Of a DNA stretch of 64,000 bases, positions 1 to 9,880 are shown one piece after another. How positions within the stretch are numbered: the first letter of the stretch is position 1; the number at the start of each line of letters is the position of its first letter. The notes below the pieces were generated by a model that worked only from the letters and a program-made list of their open reading frames with translations, was not told the origin of the DNA and did not search any database. The translations under genes were made by a program, and so were the position numbers. The stretch comes from Streptomyces capitiformicae (GTDB lineage Bacteria; Actinomycetota; Actinomycetes; Streptomycetales; Streptomycetaceae): the NCBI RefSeq assembly GCF_002214185.1, contig NZ_CP022161.1, forward strand, positions 8,749,486-8,813,485, written 5' to 3'.

Positions 1-2132
1 ACCTGGCGGTGCACCTGCTGGACCGGCGCGGCGAACCGGTGCCGCCCGGCGTCCCCGGCGAGCTGTGCGTCGGCGGACCGGGCCTGGCCCGCGGCTACCT
101 GGACCGTCCCGGCCTGACCGCCGAACGCTTCGTCCCCTCCCCGCTCGGCGGCGGCGCGCGGCTGTACCGTAGCGGCGACCTCGCTCGGCGACTGCCCGAC
201 GGCGCGCTGGAGTACCTGGGCCGCATCGACCAGCAGGTCAAGGTCCGCGGGCACCGGGTCGAGATCGGCGAGATCGAGGCGGAGCTGGGCGCCCACGCGG
301 GCGTCCGGCACGTGGCCGTGCTGCCCCGCGAGGCCCCGGACGGCGGCACCGGGCTGGTCGCCTACCTGGTCCCCGACCAGGAGACCGGAGAGCGGGCGCC
401 GGACGCGGAGCGCGCCGCCGACGCCCAGCAGGTCGCCAGGTGGCGCACCGTCTTCGACACCGCGTACGACCAGTACGAGCAGGTCGGCGGCGCCGACCCC
501 ACCTTCAACATCCGCGGCTGGACCAGCAGTTACACCGGGAAGCCGATCCCGGCCGAGGAGATGCGGCGCTGGGTCGAGGACACCGTCTCCCTGGTCCGCC
601 GCACCGGCCCGCGCAGGATCCTGGAGATCGGCAGTGGAACCGGCCTGCTCCTCTTCCGGCTGGCCGACGCGTGCGAGCGCTACACCGGCCTGGACCTGTC
701 GGAGACCGCCGTCGCCCACGTGCGCCGCCACCTCCCGGCCGACTGGAAGCACGTACGGCTGCTGCACCGGGCCGGGCACGAGGTGGACGACCTGGCGGCC
801 GAGGAGTTCGACACCGTGATCGTCAACTCGGTGGCGCAGTACCTGCCGAGCGCCGCCTACCTGGTCGAGGTGCTCACCAAGGCTGCCGCCGTGCTCGCCC
901 CGGGCGGCCGGATCGTGGTCGGCGACGTACGCCACCTGGCTCTCCTCGACGCCTTCCAGGTCTCGGTACTCCGGCACGGCCCGACCGCGGGGGCCGACGA
1001 CGCCGAACTGGCCCGCCGAGTCCGCCTCGCCGAACGGCAGGAGGACGAACTGCTGCTGGACCCGCGCTTCTTCCAGGCGCTGCGCCGCGAGATCCCCCGG
1101 CTCGGCCGCGTAGAGGTGCTGCTCAAGCCCGGCCGGGACCGCAACGAGATGACCCGGTACCGCTACGACGTGGTGCTCCACCTGGACACCGCGCCCACCC
1201 TCGCCGCGCAGGTGCGCACCGTGCCGTGGACCGGCGGTGACCCGCGGACCCTGCTGGACGGCGCCCCGCTGGTGATCTCCGGCATCCCCAACGCCCGGGT
1301 GGACGCCGACGCCCGCACCGCCGCCCGGCTCGCCGCCACGGCCCCGGGCACGGACCCGGCGGAAGGCGCCGCCGAAGATCCGGCCGCCCGAGCCGGCGAG
1401 CACCTCGCCGCCCTCGACCCGCAGGACCTGCGGGAACTGGCCGCCGACCTCGGTCTGACCGTCGAACTGAGCTGGGCGGGCGGCGACCCGCTCGGGCGCT
1501 TCGACGCGGTCTTCCGCCCGGCCGGAACCGACCCGGCGCGGACTCCGGCGCCCGCCGGAGACGGCGCGCACCTGCCCTGGCCGCACTGGGCCAACGACCC
1601 GCACCGCGGCCGCGCCGCCCGGGGCCTGGTGCCCCGGCTCCGCACCCACCTGCGGGAGCGGCTGCCCGAGTACATGATCCCGGAGGCCTTCGTCACGCTG
1701 GACACGCTCCCGCTGACCGCCAACGGCAAGCTCGACACGGCCGCACTGCCCGCACCGGACTGGTCCACCGGCTCCACCGCTGTGCTCGCCCCGCGGGACG
1801 ACACCGAGCAGGCCCTCGCCGAGATCTGGAGCACCGTCCTGGGCGTGGCGCGGATCGGCCTGGCCGACAACTTCTTCGACCTGGGCGGCCACTCCCTGCT
1901 CGCCGTCCAGGTGACCGCCGCCGTGCGCGAAGCGCTGGGCCGCGAGCTGACGGTGCGGGCGCTGTTCGAGGCGCCGGTCCTGGGCGACTACGCCGAAACG
2001 GTGCGCCGCGCCCCGGCCGCCGAGACACCCGACGCGTCGGCCGGACCGGTGCGCGAGGCCGTACCGGCCGACGCCGGGTTCGACGACCTGTCCGCCGACG
2101 ACCTGGCCGCGCTGATGGGAGGGGACCTGTGA
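1..2132 (+). CDS. Nonribosomal peptide synthetase, C-terminal part (A-MT-PCP), 5' end outside window
   Basis: The reading frame is open from the window edge, so the N-terminus is missing. The visible part begins near adenylation core A6 (GELCVGGPGLARGY), followed by A7 (YRSGDLARR) and A8 (QVKVRGHRVEIGEIEAEL). A methyltransferase domain lies between A8 and A10, roughly positions 430-1230, with SAM motif LEIGSGTGLL. Insertion at this place is the usual position of N-methyltransferases acting on the PCP-bound aminoacyl group, so an N-methylated residue is inferred. A10 (LTANGKLD) and a carrier protein with the phosphopantetheine serine in DLGGHSLL follow. The stop codon overlaps the GTG start of the next synthetase (GTGA), indicating cotranscription and translational coupling. 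The substrate cannot be read because the A4-A5 pocket lies outside the window. Confidence 0.93.
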   Translation, partial: LAVHLLDRRGEPVPPGVPGELCVGGPGLARGYLDRPGLTAERFVPSPLGGGARLYRSGDLARRLPDGALEYLGRIDQQVKVRGHRVEIGEIEAELGAHAGVRHVAVLPREAPDGGTGLVAYLVPDQETGERAPDAERAADAQQVARWRTVFDTAYDQYEQVGGADPTFNIRGWTSSYTGKPIPAEEMRRWVEDTVSLVRRTGPRRILEIGSGTGLLLFRLADACERYTGLDLSETAVAHVRRHLPADWKHVRLLHRAGHEVDDLAAEEFDTVIVNSVAQYLPSAAYLVEVLTKAAAVLAPGGRIVVGDVRHLALLDAFQVSVLRHGPTAGADDAELARRVRLAERQEDELLLDPRFFQALRREIPRLGRVEVLLKPGRDRNEMTRYRYDVVLHLDTAPTLAAQVRTVPWTGGDPRTLLDGAPLVISGIPNARVDADARTAARLAATAPGTDPAEGAAEDPAARAGEHLAALDPQDLRELAADLGLTVELSWAGGDPLGRFDAVFRPAGTDPARTPAPAGDGAHLPWPHWANDPHRGRAARGLVPRLRTHLRERLPEYMIPEAFVTLDTLPLTANGKLDTAALPAPDWSTGSTAVLAPRDDTEQALAEIWSTVLGVARIGLADNFFDLGGHSLLAVQVTAAVREALGRELTVRALFEAPVLGDYAETVRRAPAAETPDASAGPVREAVPADAGFDDLSADDLAALMGGDL

Positions 2133-5100
2133 GCACCGCCGCCCGTATCCCCGTCCCCACCCCCACCCCCGCGAAGGAGCACCCCGTGGCCACCGCTGCC
2201 CGCACCGCCGAGGTGCTGCCGACCTCCGCCACCCAGCGCCGGTTCTGGCTGATCGACCGGCTGGAGGGCCCCAGCGGCGTCTACAACAGCGCCGCCGCGC
2301 TGCGGCTGCGCGGACCGCTGGCCCGCGAGCACCTGCACCGGGCGTTCCAGTCGCTGGTCGACCGGCACGAGGCCCTGCGCACGGTGTTCCCGGCCCGCGA
2401 CGGCGCCCCGGTCCAGCTGGTGCTACCGCGCCGCGCCTTCGAACTCGGCCTGACCGAGGCCCCCGACGCCGACGAGGACACGTTCCGCGCCCTGGCCGGG
2501 AAACTCGCCCAGCAGCCGTTCGACCTGACCAAGGGCCCGCTGATGCGGGCCGAACTGATCGCACTCGGCCCCGAAGAGCACCTGCTCGTCGTGGTCCTCC
2601 AGCACATCGTGGTGGACCGCTGGTCATTCGGCCTGCTGATGTCCGAACTCTCCGAGTCCTATGCCGCCCTCGTCGAACAACGGCCGGCCCGCCTGCCCGA
2701 GCTGCCGCTGCGCTACGCCGACCACGTGGCCACCCGCCAGGCCCTGCTGGACGGCGCCCTCGGCGACCGACTGCTCGCATACTGGCGCGGCCAACTCGCC
2801 GACGCGCCAGCGGCGTTGGAACTGCCCGGCGACCGGCCCAGGCCGCCGGTGCGCAGCTTCCGAGGCGACAGCGTGCCGGTCCGACTGGAGGCGGCCACCT
2901 CCCAGGCCGTGCGCGACCTGTGCGGGACGGCGGGGGCCACCCCGTTCATGGTGCTGCTGGCCGCCTTCCAGGCGGTGCTGGCACGGCACGCCGACACCCG
3001 GGACGTGGCGGTGGTGACCGGGCCCGCCACCCGGGCCCCGGGCACCGAGCTGCTGGTCGGCTCACTGATCAACACGGTGGTGCTGCGGACCTCGCTGGCC
3101 GGTGACCCCACCTTCGCCGAGCTGGTCGAGAGGGTGCGGGGGACCGCGCTGGACGCCTTCGACCACCAGGAACTGCCCTTCGACCGGCTCGTCGAGGAGC
3201 TGGCGCCCAGCCGCGACCTGTCGCGCAACCCGCTGGCACAGGTCGGCTTCGTGCTCCAGAACGCGCCCGCCACCACCCCCACCCTGACCGGCCTGGCCGT
3301 CGAGCCGGTGCCCGTGGCCCGCAACAACGCACACCTGGACCTGGACCTCCAACTGGTCGAGGAGAACGGCTGCTTCACCGGGTTCGCGGAGTTCGCCCTC
3401 GACCTGTTCGACGCGCCCACCATTGCCCGGCTGCTCGGCCACTGGACGACCCTGCTCGGGGCGGCCGTCCGCGCACCCGGCACCCGGCTGTCCGCACTGC
3501 CCATGCTCACCGCGGCCGAGCTGGAGCAGGAGCTGCACGGCTGGAACGACACCGACGGCCCGTTCCCCACCGGACTGCGAGTGGACCAACTGTTCGCCCG
3601 CCAGGCGGCCCTCACCCCCGACGCCCCCGCCGTGATCGACGCGGCCGGAACCCTCGACTACCGGACCATGAACGCCTGGGCCGCCCGCATCGCCCACCGG
3701 CTGCGCCGGGCCGGTGTCGGGCCGGACGTGCCGGTGGCGCTCTGTCTGGAACGCGGGGCCGGACTCAGCGCCGCCATGCTGGGCACCATGCGCGCGGGCG
3801 GCGCCTTCCTCGGACTGGACCCGTCCTACCCGGCCGAACGGCTGGCCTTCATGCTCGCCGACGCGGGCCCGGCCGTGGTCCTGGCCCACCGTTCCACGGC
3901 GAGCACGCTCCCGCCCGGCACCGTGCCGCTGCTGCTGGAGGAGATCCCCGCCGACGGGCCCGAGTACGGCCGTACGGACGGCGGAGGCGACGCGGTCGCA
4001 GGCGGGTCGACGACGGCGGGCGAGGCCAACCTGGCCTACCTGGTGTACACCTCCGGCTCCACCGGACGCCCCAAGGGCGTCGCCGTGTCCCACCGCGCCA
4101 TCGTCAACACCTTTGCCGGACTGGCCCGTTCGCACGGCTTCGGCCCCGGCGACCGGATGACCGCGCTGTTCTCGCCGGGCTTCGACGCGACCGTGCATGA
4201 CTGTCTGGCCCCGCTGGTGGCGGGAGCCACCGTCGTCTTCCCCGCCCAGGGCATGGTCCGCGACCCGCGGCACTGGGCCGAACTGATCGGGCGCCACCAA
4301 GTGACCGTGTGGGCGATGGCGCCGGCCGGGACCGAGGCGATGCTGGCCGCCGCCGAGGAACACGACCTGCCCCTGGACAGCCTGCGCACCGTCATGGTCG
4401 GCGGCGACGTCATGCCGCCCGCGCTGCCGCGGCGAATGCGCCATGCCGCCCCCGGCTGCCGCGTGATCAATATCGGCGGAGTGGCCGAGGCCGCCTTCTG
4501 CAACAACGAGTACCTGGTCCCCGAGGACGCCGGAATCGGCCCGGTGCCCTACGGCCGCCCGCTGCTCAACCAACGCCTGCTGGTGCTGGACGAGTTGCTG
4601 CGCCCGGTACCGGCCGGGGTCCGCGGCGAACTGTGCGTGGCGGGCGAGGGCCTGGCCCGCGGCTACCTGGGCCGCCCCGGCCTGACCGCCGAGCGTTTCC
4701 TGCCGCACCCCTACGGCCGGGTGCCGGGCGAGCGTCTCTACCGCACCGGCGACCTGGCCCGCCGCCGCGCCGACGGCGAACTGGAACTGCTCGGCCGGGC
4801 CGACAACCAGGTCAAGATCCGCGGCTTCCGGGTCGAGCCGGGCGAGGTGACCGGAGTCCTGCTGGGACACCCGGCCGTGGCCGACGCGGCCGTGGTGGCC
4901 CGCGAGACCACCTCGGGGGACCGGTGCCTGGCCGCCTACTGGGTGCCCGCCGCGAGCCCGGACGGCGTCCCGGTCTCCGGCACCGAGCTGGCCGCCTGGC
5001 TGCGTGAACTCCTCCCCGGCCACATGGTCCCCACGCTCTGGACGGAGCTGGCCGCCCTGCCGCTCTCGCCCAACGGCAAGGTGGACCGGGCCGCGCTGCC

Positions 5101-8100
5101 CACGCCGACGCTGGTGGAGGGCACCGCGGACCGGCTCGCCCCCCGCACCCCCGATGAGGCCGCCCTCGCCGAGATCTGGCAACGGCTGCTGGAGCGGCCC
5201 GAAGTCGGTGTCCTCGACGACTTCTTCGCCGTCGGCGGCCATTCGCTGCTCGCCAATCGGCTGGTCAGCGCGGTGCGCGCGGAGTTCGGCGTGGATGTGC
5301 GGCTGCGTGAGGTGTTCGCCGCGCCCACGGTGGCCGCGCAGGCCGCACTGGTCGGGCGGCTGCGCTCCGCCGGCGGCCCGGCGGCCGTGGCCCCGTTGCC
5401 GCCGATCACCCCCGCGGACCGCTCCCGGCCCCTGCCACTGTCCTTCGCCCAGCAGAGGATGTGGCTCTTCGACCGCTTCGCCCCCGGCAACCCGGCCTAC
5501 CACGTGCCCACCGCCGTACGCATCGGCGGCGACCTGGACCCGGTGGCCCTGGCCGACGCTCTGCTTGCGCTGATGGCCCGGCACGAGGTGCTGCGCACGG
5601 TGGTGTCCGAGAAGGACGGCGCCCCGATACAGCGCGTCCTGCCCATCGACGAGGCCCCGCTGACCGTCCGTCGACCTGGCTCCGGTGAAAGGGCCGAGGA
5701 CCTGGTCGACGCGTTCGTCACCGTCCCCTTCGACCTGGCGGCCGAGGCGCCGCTGCGCGCCCTGCTGCTGCGTACCGGTCCCGCCGAACACCTGCTGGTC
5801 CTGGTGATCCATCACATCGCGGTCGACGGCTGGTCGATGGGCGTCCTGGTCGAGGACCTCGCCGCGCTCTACGACGGCCACGCCCTGCCCCCGCTGTCCG
5901 TGCGGTACGCCGACTACGCCGTGTGGCAGGCCGACCGGGCCGCCGAGGGCCGCTGGACCGAGCAGCTGGAGCACTGGCGCGGACGGCTGGCCGGACCTCT
6001 GCCGGTACTCGAACTGCCCACCGACCGGCCCCGTCCCGCCACCCCGAGCCTGGCCGGGGCAGCCCACGAGTTCACCCTGTCCGCGGAGCTGACCGAACGG
6101 CTGCGGGCCCTCGGCGCCCGGCACGGCGCCACCCTGTTCATGGTGCTGCTCGCCGGCTACCAGACGCTCCTCGGCCGGCTCTCCGGCACCGAGGACGTCA
6201 TCGTCGGCACCCCCGTCGCGGGCCGCGGACAGCGCGAACTGGACGGCCTGGTGGGCTGCTTCGTCAACAGCCTCGCACTGCGCGGCGACCTCTCCGGCGA
6301 CCCGGCCTTCGCCGAGCTGCTGGAGCGCACCCGTGACCGGGCGCTCACCGACTTCGACTGCCAGGACGTGCCGTTCGAGCAGGTGCTGGACGCTGTCGGT
6401 GCCGACCGCGACCCCGCCCGGCACCCGGTCTTCCAGACCATGCTGACCCTGCAGAACGCCCGCCCGCCCCGCACCGGATTCGACGGGCTGGACGTCGAGC
6501 CGGTGGCTGCGCGGACCGCCTCCTGCCTGATGGACCTGATGTTCACCGCCACCGAGCGGGACGGCCGACTGGCCTTCACGGTCGAGTACGCGACGGACCT
6601 CTTCGACGAGGAGAGCGTCGTCCGCCTGGCGCACCGCTTCGGTGTGCTGCTGGAAGCCGCAGCCGATGCGCCGCACACCGCCCTGTCCCGGCTCCCGCTC
6701 CTGGACGACGCGGAGCGCCGCACCGTGCTCACCGACTGGAACGCCACCGCCCGCCCCCTCCCGGCCGGCGGCCTGCACGACTTGGTGGCGGCGGCCGCCG
6801 CCCGTACCCCCGACGCTCCGGCGCTGGAGCACGAGGGCCGTACGACGAGCTACGCCGCGCTGGAGGCCGCCGCCGAGCGGTGTGCCACCCGCCTGCGGAG
6901 TCTCGGCGTCGGCGGACAGAGCGTGGTCGCGGTGCACGCGGCCCCCACGCCCCAACTGGTCACCGCCCTGCTCGGGGTACTGAAGGCGGGCGCGGCCTTC
7001 ACCACGCTCGACCCGGCGCTCCCCGAACAGCGGCTGCGGCTGCTGCTGGAGCTGTCCGGCGCACAGCTGGTACTCACCGACGGCAGCCTGTCCGGCGGAC
7101 TCCTGGACTCGGTCCCCGTGGCCCCGATCGAGGTCCCGGCCGACGCCGCGGCCGACACTCCGGCCAGGGCGGCGACCGGCACCGGGACATCACCGGACGC
7201 GCTGGCCTGCGTCTTCTTCACCTCCGGTACCACCGGCGCCCCCAAGGGCTCGATGTTCACCCACCGGGGCCTGGTCAATTTCACCCTCGCGATGGCGGGC
7301 GAATTCCGCCTGGCCCCCGGCGACCGCTTCCTGCAACTGGCCTCCACCGGCTTCGATGTGCTGCTCGAAGAGCTGTTCCCGGCCCTGGCCGTCGGCGCCA
7401 CCGTGGTGCTGCCCGGCGCCCGGCTGCTGGCCGAAGGCGTCGACCTGACCCGCTACCTGGCCGAGCACCGGATCACCGGCCTGGAACTGACCACGGCCTA
7501 CTGGCACGACTGGACCGCCGAACTTCAGCGCACCGGCGCCGCGCTCCCCCCGGACCTCCGGTTCGTCGCGATGGGCGGCGAGCGGGTGCGCCGGGACCGG
7601 CTGGCCGCCTGGCAGCGACTCGGGGTCCCGCTGGTCCACGTGTACGGGCTGACCGAGGTGACCTGTACCTCGACCACCCGGCGGGTCGACGCCGAGCCCG
7701 TGACCGGCGACGGCCTGCCGATCGGCCGCCCCCTCGCCAACACCACCGTCTATCTGCTGGACGCGGCCGGAGCCCCCGTACCGATCGGCTCCCCGGGCGA
7801 ACTCCACCTGGGCGGCGTCGGCCTGGCCCGCGGCTATCTGGGTCGCCCCGGCCTGACCGCCGAACGCTTCGTCCCGGACCCGTTCGGCGAGCCCGGCGCC
7901 CGGCTCTACCGCACCGGCGACCTGGCACGCCACCGGGCCGACGGGGAGGTGGAGTTCATCGGCCGTGCCGACCAGCAGGTGAAGATCCGCGGCCACCGGA
8001 TCGAGCCCGGCGAGGTGGAGGCGCAACTCGCCAGACTGCCCGAGGTGGGAGCCGCCGCGGTGGTCGTCCGCGAGGACGAGCCGGGAGAGAAGCGGCTCGT

Positions 8101-8605
8101 CGGCTACGTGGTGGCCGCCCCGGGCACCGAGCCCGACGCCTTCGAGCTGCGCGCCGCGCTGCGCGAGAGACTGCCCGCCTCCCTGGTGCCGTCCTCGATC
8201 GTGCTGCTGCCCGCGCTGCCCCTGAACGGCAACGGCAAGCTCGACCGCGGCGCACTGCCCCGGCCCGGCCGGGCCGAGCTGACCGGCGCCGAGGCGGTGG
8301 CACCCCGTACCCCCGCCGAGGCGGAGATCGCGGAGTTGGCGGGGGAGTTGCTCGGCCTGCCGGCCGTCGGCGTCCACGACAACCTCTTCGACCTGGGCCT
8401 GCACTCGCTGCTGGCCGCCCGGTTCGCCGCCCGGGTGCGCGAGAGCTGCCAGGTCGAGGTGCCCCTCCGGGTGTTCTACGAGGCGCCCACCGTGGGCGAG
8501 CTGGCCCTGCGGGTGGTGCAGCTCCAGGCCGAGGGGACCGACCAGGACGAGCTGCTGCGGCTGCTCGCCGAAGTGGAGGCCGAGGAAGGCCCCATGACCG
8601 CCTGA
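2129..8605 (+). CDS. Nonribosomal peptide synthetase, dimodular C-A-PCP-C-A-PCP
   Basis: A 2158-residue synthetase with two complete elongation modules. C1 spans about 30-470, A1 about 485-970 (A3 motif YTSGSTGRPKG), PCP1 serine near 1037 (GGHSLL), C2 about 1100-1530 with canonical HHIAVDG, A2 about 1545-2030 (FTSGTTGAPKG), and PCP2 near 2090 (GLHSLL, the first Gly of the usual GGHS replaced by Leu). In C1 the HHxxxDG motif reads QHIVVDR: the second His and the Asp are kept, the first His and the Gly are not. In A1 the usual YGPTE is replaced by GGVAEAAF. By-eye pocket residues are DAHAMGIFC-K for A1 and DVEEAGVCT-K for A2. The two acidic residues in A2 suggest a cationic side chain, possibly capreomycidine. 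GTG 2129 overlaps the upstream stop, but GTG 2186 has a better Shine-Dalgarno (GAAGGAG) and may be the real start. Confidence 0.95.
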   Translation: MSTAARIPVPTPTPAKEHPVATAARTAEVLPTSATQRRFWLIDRLEGPSGVYNSAAALRLRGPLAREHLHRAFQSLVDRHEALRTVFPARDGAPVQLVLPRRAFELGLTEAPDADEDTFRALAGKLAQQPFDLTKGPLMRAELIALGPEEHLLVVVLQHIVVDRWSFGLLMSELSESYAALVEQRPARLPELPLRYADHVATRQALLDGALGDRLLAYWRGQLADAPAALELPGDRPRPPVRSFRGDSVPVRLEAATSQAVRDLCGTAGATPFMVLLAAFQAVLARHADTRDVAVVTGPATRAPGTELLVGSLINTVVLRTSLAGDPTFAELVERVRGTALDAFDHQELPFDRLVEELAPSRDLSRNPLAQVGFVLQNAPATTPTLTGLAVEPVPVARNNAHLDLDLQLVEENGCFTGFAEFALDLFDAPTIARLLGHWTTLLGAAVRAPGTRLSALPMLTAAELEQELHGWNDTDGPFPTGLRVDQLFARQAALTPDAPAVIDAAGTLDYRTMNAWAARIAHRLRRAGVGPDVPVALCLERGAGLSAAMLGTMRAGGAFLGLDPSYPAERLAFMLADAGPAVVLAHRSTASTLPPGTVPLLLEEIPADGPEYGRTDGGGDAVAGGSTTAGEANLAYLVYTSGSTGRPKGVAVSHRAIVNTFAGLARSHGFGPGDRMTALFSPGFDATVHDCLAPLVAGATVVFPAQGMVRDPRHWAELIGRHQVTVWAMAPAGTEAMLAAAEEHDLPLDSLRTVMVGGDVMPPALPRRMRHAAPGCRVINIGGVAEAAFCNNEYLVPEDAGIGPVPYGRPLLNQRLLVLDELLRPVPAGVRGELCVAGEGLARGYLGRPGLTAERFLPHPYGRVPGERLYRTGDLARRRADGELELLGRADNQVKIRGFRVEPGEVTGVLLGHPAVADAAVVARETTSGDRCLAAYWVPAASPDGVPVSGTELAAWLRELLPGHMVPTLWTELAALPLSPNGKVDRAALPTPTLVEGTADRLAPRTPDEAALAEIWQRLLERPEVGVLDDFFAVGGHSLLANRLVSAVRAEFGVDVRLREVFAAPTVAAQAALVGRLRSAGGPAAVAPLPPITPADRSRPLPLSFAQQRMWLFDRFAPGNPAYHVPTAVRIGGDLDPVALADALLALMARHEVLRTVVSEKDGAPIQRVLPIDEAPLTVRRPGSGERAEDLVDAFVTVPFDLAAEAPLRALLLRTGPAEHLLVLVIHHIAVDGWSMGVLVEDLAALYDGHALPPLSVRYADYAVWQADRAAEGRWTEQLEHWRGRLAGPLPVLELPTDRPRPATPSLAGAAHEFTLSAELTERLRALGARHGATLFMVLLAGYQTLLGRLSGTEDVIVGTPVAGRGQRELDGLVGCFVNSLALRGDLSGDPAFAELLERTRDRALTDFDCQDVPFEQVLDAVGADRDPARHPVFQTMLTLQNARPPRTGFDGLDVEPVAARTASCLMDLMFTATERDGRLAFTVEYATDLFDEESVVRLAHRFGVLLEAAADAPHTALSRLPLLDDAERRTVLTDWNATARPLPAGGLHDLVAAAAARTPDAPALEHEGRTTSYAALEAAAERCATRLRSLGVGGQSVVAVHAAPTPQLVTALLGVLKAGAAFTTLDPALPEQRLRLLLELSGAQLVLTDGSLSGGLLDSVPVAPIEVPADAAADTPARAATGTGTSPDALACVFFTSGTTGAPKGSMFTHRGLVNFTLAMAGEFRLAPGDRFLQLASTGFDVLLEELFPALAVGATVVLPGARLLAEGVDLTRYLAEHRITGLELTTAYWHDWTAELQRTGAALPPDLRFVAMGGERVRRDRLAAWQRLGVPLVHVYGLTEVTCTSTTRRVDAEPVTGDGLPIGRPLANTTVYLLDAAGAPVPIGSPGELHLGGVGLARGYLGRPGLTAERFVPDPFGEPGARLYRTGDLARHRADGEVEFIGRADQQVKIRGHRIEPGEVEAQLARLPEVGAAAVVVREDEPGEKRLVGYVVAAPGTEPDAFELRAALRERLPASLVPSSIVLLPALPLNGNGKLDRGALPRPGRAELTGAEAVAPRTPAEAEIAELAGELLGLPAVGVHDNLFDLGLHSLLAARFAARVRESCQVEVPLRVFYEAPTVGELALRVVQLQAEGTDQDELLRLLAEVEAEEGPMTA

Positions 8606-8732
8606 GCCCCGTCCGCCGGATTCCGGCGCGACCTGAACCCGGACCTTGGCGCACCCGGTCGGCCGGGCCCGGTCGCCCCACCCGCCCCCGTTCACCTCGA
8701 ACCCCGGCTCACCCGGCCAGTGGAGGAACCCC

Positions 8733-9863
8733 ATGCCCATCGCCCCTGCCCTGCTGGAGGACTGGCTCCGCGAGCGGTACTTCACCACCACCTACGACAT
8801 CAGCAGCAGCGGCGTCGAGAACTACACCGTCGACCAGGTCCTCGCCCTGGCCGGCACCAGCGCGGCCTCGCTCGGCGACGTCATGTTCCGCGACAGCCAC
8901 TCGCTGGGCGGCGAACCACTGCGCGCCGCGCTCGCCGAGCGGTACGACACCGACCCCGGCTCGGTGATCGCCACCCAGGGTTCCAGCGAGGCGATCTACC
9001 TGGTCATGCACGCCCTGCTCAAGCCCGGCGACGAGGTCGTCGTACAGGCCCCCGCCTACCACGCGCTGGTCGAGGTCGCCGCCTCGCTGGGCTGCCGGAT
9101 CGTGCCCTGGGCGATGCGCACCGAGCACGGCGTGGTCACCAACGAGGACGAACTGCTGGCCCTGATCGGCCCGGACACCGCCATGGTGGTCGTCAACTTC
9201 CCGCACAACCCGACCGGCGCCACGGTGACCGAGGACCAGCAGACCGCGATCGTCGACACCTGTGCCCGGTACGGCACCTGGCTCGCCTGGGACAACGCCT
9301 TCCAGCAACTGGTCTACGACCGGCCCCCGCTGCCCGACCCGACCGCCCGCTACCCCCGGGCCATCTCCTTCGGCACCCTGTCCAAGGCTTACGGCCTGCC
9401 CGGCCTGCGGGTCGGCTGGGCGCTCGCCGCGCCCGAGGTCCTGGCCGGCTGCGTGCGCCGCCGCGACTACACCAGCCTGGCCCTCTCCCCGCTCGTCGAA
9501 GCGGTGGCCACGCACGCCGTACGGCACGCCGACGCGCTACTGCGCCCCCGCCTCGCCCAGGCCACCGCCAACCGCGCGGTGCTGGCCGACTGGCTGACCA
9601 CGCACGGCGACCGAGTCTCCGCCGACCTGCCCGTCGGCGGTGTCACCGCCTTCCCCGAGCTGACCACGGTGGCGGACGTGACCGCCTTCGCCGACCGGCT
9701 CGACCGCGAGCACGGCGTGCTGGTCGTACCGGGCGTCTGCTTCGGCGCCCCGCGGCACATCCGGCTCGGCTTCGGCGGCGCCGCCGAGGAGCTCACCGCC
9801 GGACTCGACCGGCTCGCCGCGCTGCTGCCCGCCCCTCGCCGCCCCCTTCCGCAAACCCGATGA
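8733..9863 (+). CDS. PLP-dependent aminotransferase-fold enzyme, capreomycidine synthase-like (VioD type)
   Basis: A fold-type I PLP enzyme of 376 residues. The Schiff-base lysine is about residue 218 in GTLSKAYGLPGLRVGW, and NFPHNPTGA is the typical class I aminotransferase motif. The N-terminus (LLEDWLRERYFTTTYDISSS) resembles, as I recall it, VioD of the viomycin pathway, which eliminates the hydroxyl of 3-hydroxyarginine and cyclises the product to (2S,3R)-capreomycidine. Streptothricin OrfR and the enduracididine enzyme MppP/Q are related alternatives. ATG 8733 is preceded by GGAGG at 8722. The stop overlaps an ATG of the following oxygenase gene, and both lie between NRPS genes, so the pair most likely makes a nonproteinogenic amino acid for the assembly line. 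Confidence 0.85.
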   Translation: MPIAPALLEDWLRERYFTTTYDISSSGVENYTVDQVLALAGTSAASLGDVMFRDSHSLGGEPLRAALAERYDTDPGSVIATQGSSEAIYLVMHALLKPGDEVVVQAPAYHALVEVAASLGCRIVPWAMRTEHGVVTNEDELLALIGPDTAMVVVNFPHNPTGATVTEDQQTAIVDTCARYGTWLAWDNAFQQLVYDRPPLPDPTARYPRAISFGTLSKAYGLPGLRVGWALAAPEVLAGCVRRRDYTSLALSPLVEAVATHAVRHADALLRPRLAQATANRAVLADWLTTHGDRVSADLPVGGVTAFPELTTVADVTAFADRLDREHGVLVVPGVCFGAPRHIRLGFGGAAEELTAGLDRLAALLPAPRRPLPQTR

Positions 9864-9880
9864 CCGAGGTGATCCACCCC

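Noticed and set aside
3062..6955. Long - strand open frame opposite the NRPS
   Set aside because: Same cause: Gly/Gln/Arg-rich translation mirroring the synthetase codons, no motif.
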